DNA from: an uncultured Anaerolineaceae bacterium
GTDB lineage: Bacteria; Chloroflexota; Anaerolineae; Promineifilales; Promineifilaceae
Direction: 5' to 3'
DNA: 12,531 nucleotides
Assembly (NCBI GenBank): GCA_937967805.1
Contig: CALBTC010000541.1
Location: 1 to 12,531, forward strand
Shown here: positions 7,511 through 12,531 of the stretch, in pieces
Position numbering within the stretch: the stretch's first letter is position 1
Layout: the number at the start of each line of letters is the position of its first letter
Made by a program: the position numbers and the translations under genes
The notes under the pieces: generated by a model
The model's database searches: none
Told to the model about the DNA's origin: nothing
The model's input: the letters and a program-made list of their open reading frames with translations, nothing else

Positions 7511-9721
7511 TTAACCGCCGTCCGCGCTTACTACTGGCCGTGTCATACCAGACACATCCGCACCAACATCAACCAGCGTGTCATACAGAACTTGAATGAC
7601 GTACAGGCCGTTGTGGGCATAGGCGCCCGGGTCTTTTTGTACATATTGGTAATTGTAGGCTGCGCGCAGCAATGTCGGCGTCCAGGTAGCGTAACGGTCA
7701 CCTGCATCGTTGAAGTAATACGGGTAAGCGTGTGAGTTATAAACAATTGGATCGGCACCAACGCTCACGGCGTATTCAGTCATTGTTGCATAGAGCAATT
7801 CTGCCATGGTGTCAATTTCGCCATCCAGACCTTCAGTGACGTCGCCATCACCGTCGAAGTCTACTTCGCTAACGCGGATAGCAGCCAGATCTTCGGCCGT
7901 TTCCACGTTTTCATGACAATCGGCACATTCTGCCACTTCAACTTCCAAGGCATGGGTGTTGTGGCATTCTGTACAGCTGTCAAACGCGCCAACGTGCTCG
8001 TTGCGACCCAAATACTCACTGTCCGCGTACTGGTACGCGCCCTGCACTTCCGCGCCAAAGAGCGTTGCACCAGCGGCAAAGTAATGGATATTCAGGAAGC
8101 GCAGGTTTTCCGACAACTCATCGTCGCCCAGATCGCCAATCGCCTGGTTCACCGAAACGGTTGATGAGCGTCCCTGGTGACAGTTAATGCAGGTGTTGGA
8201 TACATCACCTTCACCAAAGGTAACCGATGCGCCACTGGGGAACTCTACCGCATCAAACGTGTACAGTTCGTACGTTTCCAGATCGCTGTGGCAGGTAGCG
8301 CAGTTCAGACCGCTGGCTACCGGTTGGCTAATGGTTACGCCTTCCGTGGCAAACAGCGGCAAACCGGCAGCCGTGTGGCATTTACTGCATCTGCCTGGCA
8401 CCGCGCCATCTTCATCCCAATGACGGAATGCTTCCTCAGAGGCGGCAAAGTGACCGTGGTCATTGCGGCGCAAGGTTTCCATGTCTACGGGTGTAGAAAT
8501 GGCTTCATTCAAGTCGGCAATGGAATCATAGAGAAGCTGAATGATGTACTTGCCACCGTGTGCATACCGCCCCGGATCTTTCAACGATACCTGGTAGTTG
8601 TAGGCAGCCTTAGCCAGTCGTGGCGTCCAGGCATTGTAAGCGTTGGGGTATGCTGCTTCACCCTCGCTTACGGCACCATCGCCATCGCTGTCAATGAAGA
8701 AGTAAGGATAGCTGTGATCATCAAAAACGATGGGCGTACCGCTTACTTCTGCTGCATACATTTGCATGGAATCGAACAAGATGGTCCGCATATCTTCGAT
8801 CTCGAAGTAGATGCCTTCACTCAGGTCGCCGTCGCCATCGTAATCGACCAGAGAACCGGCCATACGGATATTTACCAGATCGTCCGGCCCTTGCAGGTCG
8901 GTGTGGCAGGCCGTGCACTCGTCAAACTGAACTTCCAACGTGTGCGGATCGTGGCAGCTTACGCAGGTATCGTACCCTTCCACATGATCAAACTTGGGAT
9001 CGTACGCTTGTCCTTCGTATTCATAACCACCCATTACCTCGGTGCCATACCTTGTGGCGGCCGCCGCGTAGTAATGAATGTTGGTGAAGCCCAGATCTTC
9101 GCTGACGGTGTCCAAGTCTGCCTGTGGGTCAAGCCCAGCTTCAACGATGGAGTCGTTGACGGAGACCGTAGACGCTCGACCCTGGTGGCACTGCATACAG
9201 CGCGCTTCAGGTCCCAGCCCGGTGAGCTCTGCCCCAGAGGGGAAGACCACACTGGTCAGGTCCACGGTGACGTCGTTGTGACACGCTTCACACTCAACTG
9301 TCGTGCCAAGCGGTGCAGCGGCATCGACTGCGCCAAAAGCAGAACCATCGACCCCAAGGAAGTCGAGGAAGCCAGGCGTGCTGTGACATTTGGCACACCG
9401 GGCCGGTATTTCAGCCGGGTCGTCTTCATCCCAATGGACAAAGGCTTCGGCGCTGGCGTCAGCGTGGCCGGAAGCGGCCCACTGTGCTTCAAAGGGAACG
9501 ACGGATACGGCCGACATTGATTCCGGCTCTACCATCACTTCCACAACGCGCGTTACCTCAACTTCCACCGGTACTTCGACGGTTTCGGCGTCGCCCGGCA
9601 CTTCTACAACCCGTGTCACTTCCACGGTTTCCGGATCCTGGCTGCAGGCAACTACAGCCAGGCTCAGAAATAATAGAAGCCCGAGCACAACGTAAACGCT
9701 TTTGTACTTCGGGTGAATCAT
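7511..9721 (-). CDS. decaheme c-type cytochrome lipoprotein built of two pentaheme modules
   Basis: This 736-residue protein is an outer-face electron carrier. A signal peptide ends at Ala-Val-Val-Ala-Cys, with Cys26 as the lipidation site. A spacer rich in VEVTRVVEV-type repeats (31-66) follows. Ten CxxCH sites lie in two tandem modules: Cys109, 144, 175, 253, 269, and Cys445, 474, 511, 583, 599. The heme spacings (35-31-78-16 and 29-37-72-16) and flanking text repeat closely (HWDED, CHQGR.STVSVN, NIHY.AA.AT, WTP.L..AAYNYQ, KDP..YAH). Three Asp-rich EF-hand-like loops, DYDGDGDLSEG (293), DSDGDGAVSEGE (344) and DFDGDGDVTEG (621), suggest calcium binding. Both modules have an FPSG segment after their second heme. 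Start ATG 9721 follows a near-consensus AAGGAGGT (9726-9733). It is the last gene of the minus-strand set, behind a 167-base gap with an attenuator-like hairpin. It probably receives electrons from the cytochrome b/14-heme pair; the acceptor is unknown. Confidence 0.92.
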   Translation of the reverse strand: MIHPKYKSVYVVLGLLLFLSLAVVACSQDPETVEVTRVVEVPGDAETVEVPVEVEVTRVVEVMVEPESMSAVSVVPFEAQWAASGHADASAEAFVHWDEDDPAEIPARCAKCHSTPGFLDFLGVDGSAFGAVDAAAPLGTTVECEACHNDVTVDLTSVVFPSGAELTGLGPEARCMQCHQGRASTVSVNDSIVEAGLDPQADLDTVSEDLGFTNIHYYAAAATRYGTEVMGGYEYEGQAYDPKFDHVEGYDTCVSCHDPHTLEVQFDECTACHTDLQGPDDLVNIRMAGSLVDYDGDGDLSEGIYFEIEDMRTILFDSMQMYAAEVSGTPIVFDDHSYPYFFIDSDGDGAVSEGEAAYPNAYNAWTPRLAKAAYNYQVSLKDPGRYAHGGKYIIQLLYDSIADLNEAISTPVDMETLRRNDHGHFAASEEAFRHWDEDGAVPGRCSKCHTAAGLPLFATEGVTISQPVASGLNCATCHSDLETYELYTFDAVEFPSGASVTFGEGDVSNTCINCHQGRSSTVSVNQAIGDLGDDELSENLRFLNIHYFAAGATLFGAEVQGAYQYADSEYLGRNEHVGAFDSCTECHNTHALEVEVAECADCHENVETAEDLAAIRVSEVDFDGDGDVTEGLDGEIDTMAELLYATMTEYAVSVGADPIVYNSHAYPYYFNDAGDRYATWTPTLLRAAYNYQYVQKDPGAYAHNGLYVIQVLYDTLVDVGADVSGMTRPVVSADGG

Positions 9722-9725
9722 ATAA

Positions 9726-9733
9726 ACCTCCTT
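9726..9733 (-). promoter_or_regulatory. near-perfect Shine-Dalgarno AAGGAGGT of the decaheme gene
   Basis: On the minus strand AAGGAGGT lies just before ATG 9721 (5 bases after GGAGG). It is the strongest ribosome site in the window and suggests high translation of the decaheme lipoprotein. Confidence 0.8.
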
Positions 9734-9749
9734 TGCAACGGATTCATTT

Positions 9750-9773
9750 CAGAAAGAAAATCCAGAAAGAAAA
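9750..9773. repeat. two direct copies of CAGAAAGAAAA, 13-base period
   Basis: CAGAAAGAAAA occurs at 9750-9760 and again at 9763-9773. It lies in the leader of the decaheme gene, giving a pyrimidine-rich stretch in its mRNA. Role unknown; it may be a simple slippage product. Confidence 0.5.
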
Positions 9774-9845
9774 CCTCGCTGGCACCCTTTCCAAAATAGC
9801 TAAAAGACGATGCTTAACGACGGTCTCAGCAACGTCTATCAACTC

Positions 9846-9889
9846 AAAAAATAAAAACATACAGCTGACCACCGGTTGAGCAGCCAGCT
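9846..9889 (-). terminator. weak terminator/attenuator after the cytochrome b gene
   Basis: On the minus strand AGCTGGC and GTCAGCT (+ strand 9883-9889 and 9863-9869) form a 7-bp stem with one G-U pair and a 13-base loop. A T-rich tract (9846-9858 on the + strand is almost all A) follows. The left arm overlaps the cytochrome b stop codon. It may partly separate the two upstream genes from the decaheme gene. Confidence 0.45.
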
Positions 9890-10770
9890 TATGGTGACGG
9901 CGTACTTAACGGCACAAATACCTCACGCGTCACGCGCGGAATGGTCTCTATAGCCGTTTCTTCAAATGTAAAGGCCCAAATCAGGGCCACAAGCAGCAAT
10001 GCCCCAACCACAATGCTGACGGCAAAAAAGATACGCTGCCGCCGCTGCCGCACCGGCAAATCCAGCTCCGGCCACGGCTTGCCGCCAGCTTCCAGCCGTT
10101 CCAGTTCCAGTGCGTGTTCCTCTTCCATTTGGTGACGGGGCAGCTTGCCGGTGAACATGCTGGGATTAAAATGTTTGATATGCACATTGTACATATGCCA
10201 GATAAGGATGCTGAGCACGGCCAGCAGCGCTTCGCCACCGTGGGCGGCTTTGGCCGCCGGAATAAATTGTCCTGGTAAAAACACCGTCGTGGCAATGGGG
10301 TTCCACAGCATGAAGCCAGTAATGGCCATAATCGCTGTACCCCAAACCACGGCCCAATATTCCAGCTTTTCGCCAAAATTAAACTTTGGCATCCGGGGGG
10401 CCTCATCTGAAAAGCCCAGATTAAATTTGACCGTCTGGATCAAGTCTTGCATGTCTTTCTTTACCGGCAGCATCCGCATTCGCTCCCGCTTGACAAAAAA
10501 GCGGTAAGCGGAAGTAAACAGGTGGTAAATGGAGCCCACTACCAACACGATGGCAGCCCAACGATGAATAATGCGCGTTAGTTCGATGCCGCCCATTACA
10601 TCGATCATCCATTGGGCCCAATTTTGCAGGGCATATTTCTGGGGGATGCCGGTTACAGCCAAAACAGTGAAGCTCACCATCAGGATGGCGTGCTCGATGC
10701 GGGCCATGGTACGAAAACGGGGGTATTGTTCTTCTGTGTGTTTTTCTGTTTTTTGTGCTTGGCTGGTCAT
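9889..10770 (-). CDS. membrane cytochrome b (FdnI/HydC/b561-like quinone-linked subunit)
   Basis: This 293-residue membrane protein probably carries two b-type hemes and exchanges electrons with the quinone pool. Five hydrophobic segments lie near 25-45, 68-92, 136-156, 177-197 and 247-268. Candidate heme-ligand histidines are His27 (RIEHAIL), His69 (RIIHRWAA), His83 (SIYHLF), His177 (AAHGGEALLAV), and the cluster His192/197/200 (WHMYNVHIKH). This layout matches cytochrome b subunits of formate dehydrogenase-N and Ni-Fe hydrogenase, and the b part of Cbc-type bc complexes. FdnI-type subunits usually have four core helices; the extra C-terminal helix here follows a charged stretch (215-246). 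ATG 10770 is four bases after the stop of the 14-heme gene, and its ribosome site AAGGGGGT lies across that gene's last codons, so translation is coupled. No dehydrogenase subunit is nearby, so the multiheme protein is its likely partner. Confidence 0.9.
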   Translation of the reverse strand: MTSQAQKTEKHTEEQYPRFRTMARIEHAILMVSFTVLAVTGIPQKYALQNWAQWMIDVMGGIELTRIIHRWAAIVLVVGSIYHLFTSAYRFFVKRERMRMLPVKKDMQDLIQTVKFNLGFSDEAPRMPKFNFGEKLEYWAVVWGTAIMAITGFMLWNPIATTVFLPGQFIPAAKAAHGGEALLAVLSILIWHMYNVHIKHFNPSMFTGKLPRHQMEEEHALELERLEAGGKPWPELDLPVRQRRQRIFFAVSIVVGALLLVALIWAFTFEETAIETIPRVTREVFVPLSTPSP

Positions 10771-10774
10771 CTTT

Positions 10775-12445
10775 TTACCCCCTTAACCGCAGGCGCACGC
10801 GCCGGTAAATGTCTGTAGCAACCATGAAGCCGAAAAAGCCTACAGTGGCTGGAATAACAATCTGGTAGAAAAGATCTACCAGGAAAACAAGCGGGTTGTT
10901 CTGCAAAGACGGTTTAAAATGGCTGGTCCAACTATCTGGGAAGTTGGTGGTGGCGTCGGGATGACACTGCTGGCAGGTTTCCAGCAAATTGGCCTTAATG
11001 CCCGCTTCAGGATCATCTGGAGACTTGATGTCGTGGACGCCGTGACAATCATAACAAACTGCTTTGTTTGTCTCCGCATTTGGGTCCTGATGTTCAAACA
11101 GGGTGACGGTAGTGCCGTGGAAATCGGCCACGTAAGTGTCGAACACCTCCGTGGAGATGTCATACTCCGCCATTAGTTCCTCATCGGCGTGGCATTCGGC
11201 GCACAGCTGGGGTGAGCGAATGCGGAACAGCGCCGTGGTGGGGTCGGTAATGTTGTGGACCTCGTGGCATTCGATGCAGGTGGGCACGTCTGGATTGCTT
11301 TCACCAAGCAGGGCTTCGCCATGAACGCTGGTAGCATACTCTTCAAAAATGGTGCTGTGGCACTGTTCGCAGGTGTAAGAGATGCGCTCGCGGGGCTCGT
11401 CGGGGATAGGGGTGTCGTGCGCGCCGTGGCAGTCGGTGCAAACGGCCGCTTCCTCATTCCCTTCCGCAATCGCCCGACCATGCACGTCATCCAACGTTTG
11501 GTCATATTTCGGTTCATGGCAACGGCCGCACAAGGGATATTGCTGCAAATTGTACTCACGCAGGCTTACGGCCGTCACCGGCTCGTGCGGGAAGCTGTCG
11601 ATCTCGTGGCAGTCAGTGCAGTCCAGCGGCTGCCATGAGTTGGCCTCGCCATGCACGGAATCGTGCAGCGCCTGCTCATCAATGGTCAAATCAAGCACGT
11701 CCCCGTTGGGGAAGACGTAGGTAAGCCCTTCCTGGCTGTGGCAGGCGAGACAGTAGCTGTTGTCTGGCTGCTGGGTAAACAGCCCGGTCTGCACAATTTC
11801 GGTTAACTGGCCGGCTTCTACCAAGGGAACCTCTGCCTCAGTATGGCAATCAACACACGTTTCGGTGCCTTCACCTGCCTGCCATTCGGCAACAGTCAAC
11901 ACGTCATGAGAGCCGTGGCAGTCGGTGCAGGTCACGGGGTTATCAGCCTCCGGGCCGGGATGGCTGGTAAGATGGGGCTGCACGTGGCAGGTTTCACAGT
12001 TGGCCGCTTGCTCCAGCTCGTATTCGCGCAGCGTATCGGCGGTGAGGGGAGCATGGGGCTGCTGATAATCATTGACGGGCTGGTGGCAGCTAAAACATTC
12101 CAATGGATCGTCTGCGGCCGTACCGTGCGCCGAATTGGCCAAAGTAGAAAGATCGACCTGGGCCGAAACGGTTTCGCCGGACGGAAATTCCACAACGGCC
12201 TCTGTGTCCTGGTGACACAGGCGGCAGGCTGCGTCGTCGGCGAGTTGGGTCAAGGGCAAATGGCTGTCGGGCAGTTTGGCCGCTTCTCCCTGGTTTATCT
12301 CAGTGACGGGGGGGTGTGACTGGATAACGGCCGTAATATCCTGTTCCGCTGCCTGCGTGGGCAATACGTAAATGGTTATCAGGCAAGCCAGCAGCGCACC
12401 GACAAAGCCCCAGATGAGATGTGGCCTATTGTTAAACTGGTCCAA
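10775..12445 (-). CDS. 14-heme membrane-anchored c-type cytochrome
   Basis: This 556-residue protein is probably the electron exit of a cytochrome b/c quinone oxidoreductase. It has an N-terminal hydrophobic signal/anchor at about 8-30 and a C-terminal membrane segment at about 517-545, followed by a basic end (YRRVRLRLRG). Fourteen CxxCH sites lie between them, at Cys74, 117, 150, 173, 197, 232, 276, 306, 336, 359, 390, 415, 464 and 491. A triheme unit is duplicated: hemes 1-3 and 6-8 share FPSG/FPNG, an S.HG motif, PLEC/PLDC, and LREYELEQ/LREYNLQQ. Several sites carry CxxCHG(S/A/V)HD. No ATG fits: two in-frame TTG codons are candidates, and TTG 12445 is preferred because GGAGG (12451-12455) lies 5 bases before it. 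Using TTG 12457 adds four residues. It is the first gene of the minus-strand set and is translationally coupled to cytochrome b. CbcL of Geobacter, a fused multiheme c/cytochrome b protein, is a possible analogue. Confidence 0.9.
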   Translation of the reverse strand: MDQFNNRPHLIWGFVGALLACLITIYVLPTQAAEQDITAVIQSHPPVTEINQGEAAKLPDSHLPLTQLADDAACRLCHQDTEAVVEFPSGETVSAQVDLSTLANSAHGTAADDPLECFSCHQPVNDYQQPHAPLTADTLREYELEQAANCETCHVQPHLTSHPGPEADNPVTCTDCHGSHDVLTVAEWQAGEGTETCVDCHTEAEVPLVEAGQLTEIVQTGLFTQQPDNSYCLACHSQEGLTYVFPNGDVLDLTIDEQALHDSVHGEANSWQPLDCTDCHEIDSFPHEPVTAVSLREYNLQQYPLCGRCHEPKYDQTLDDVHGRAIAEGNEEAAVCTDCHGAHDTPIPDEPRERISYTCEQCHSTIFEEYATSVHGEALLGESNPDVPTCIECHEVHNITDPTTALFRIRSPQLCAECHADEELMAEYDISTEVFDTYVADFHGTTVTLFEHQDPNAETNKAVCYDCHGVHDIKSPDDPEAGIKANLLETCQQCHPDATTNFPDSWTSHFKPSLQNNPLVFLVDLFYQIVIPATVGFFGFMVATDIYRRVRLRLRG

Positions 12446-12450
12446 AGCCG

Positions 12451-12455
12451 CCTCC
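12451..12455 (-). promoter_or_regulatory. Shine-Dalgarno GGAGG deciding TTG start 12445
   Basis: On the minus strand GGAGG is followed by CGGCT and then TTG (12443-12445). The alternative TTG at 12455-12457 overlaps this ribosome site itself and has none of its own; an in-frame stop (TAG) lies just above it. Confidence 0.6.
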
Positions 12456-12482
12456 AATAGTTGCTAAGACAAAAAACATGTA

Positions 12483-12488
12483 ACTATA
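12483..12488 (-). promoter_or_regulatory. candidate -10 box TATAGT upstream of the minus-strand cytochrome genes
   Basis: TATAGT on the minus strand differs from the consensus -10 by one base and lies about 37 bases before TTG 12445. No good -35 is seen at the right distance; the palindrome at 12488-12504 occupies that spacer. Weak evidence. Confidence 0.3.
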
Positions 12489-12504
12489 CAGGTCTGAGAC
12501 CTGT
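12488..12504. promoter_or_regulatory. 17-bp perfect palindrome ACAGGTCT-G-AGACCTGT, possible operator
   Basis: Two 8-base arms (12488-12495 and 12497-12504) are perfect inverted repeats around one central G. It sits upstream of the 14-heme gene and abuts a candidate -10 box, as expected of an operator bound by a dimeric regulator. A single-base centre is a poor RNA hairpin, which favours DNA binding. A dispersed intergenic repeat is the main alternative. Confidence 0.45.
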
Positions 12505-12531
12505 GGTATAAATAAGCATCATGGATTACCA

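Noticed and set aside
8177..9520. 447-codon open frame on the plus strand
   Set aside because: It lies wholly opposite the decaheme gene, whose CxxCH pattern and module repeats prove the minus strand is coding. Its translation has no domain pattern and no ribosome site was seen.
11843..12319. 158-codon plus-strand frame opposite the 14-heme gene
   Set aside because: Antisense shadow of the heme-rich coding strand; no recognisable protein features.
12521..12531. Possible start of a divergent plus-strand gene (ATG GAT TAC)
   Set aside because: Only three codons are visible and there is no Shine-Dalgarno, so it cannot be annotated.
1..12531. CRISPR arrays, tRNA or rRNA genes, transposases
   Set aside because: No regularly spaced direct repeats, tRNA-like cloverleafs, rRNA signatures or transposase motifs were seen on either strand.

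Overview
The window reads as a chromosomal fragment of a Chloroflexota (Anaerolineae-like) bacterium. This placement is inference. It rests on lipoproteins with VTRVVEV-type spacers after the lipobox, Pro/Thr-rich 'TPTP' C-terminal tails on several exported proteins, a NapC-like cytochrome with a CGTTCHTMPP first heme site, and a strongly over-represented ACGGCCGT palindrome. No rRNA or tRNA gene was found to confirm it.

Layout. (a) 1-1448, + strand: the 3' part of an SLC12-like amino acid/cation-chloride permease, open at the left edge. (b) 1514-3875, + strand: two genes for membrane-anchored coiled-coil proteins with Pro/Thr-rich tails. The first carries an N-terminal ComEA-like helix-hairpin-helix domain. 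(c) 3876-4327: a 452-base non-coding leader with two hairpins. (d) 4328-7374, + strand: an 8-heme lipoprotein cytochrome with a collagen-like spacer, then a 9-heme membrane-anchored NapC/NirT-like cytochrome ending in a planctomycete-type cytochrome domain. (e) 7443-7476: a strong bidirectional terminator between convergent gene sets. (f) 12445-7511, - strand, in transcription order: a 14-heme membrane-anchored cytochrome, a cytochrome b of the FdnI/b561 type, and, after an attenuator-like hairpin, a 10-heme lipoprotein made of two pentaheme modules. (g) 12458-12531: an upstream region with a perfect 17-bp palindrome.

How the genes may work together. The four c-type cytochromes carry 41 heme-binding sites by direct count (8+9+14+10) within about 8.1 kb. 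Two of the proteins, the NapC-like one and the cytochrome b with its 14-heme partner, look like separate quinone-linked entry points. The other two are lipid-anchored electron carriers on the outside of the membrane. The simplest reading is a convergent pair of quinone-to-surface electron conduits, plausibly for respiration of an extracellular or periplasmic acceptor, or for electron uptake. No catalytic subunit (molybdopterin enzyme, NrfA-type CxxCK site, iron-sulfur protein) is visible in the window, so the terminal acceptor cannot be named. The permease and coiled-coil genes have no evident link to the cytochromes.
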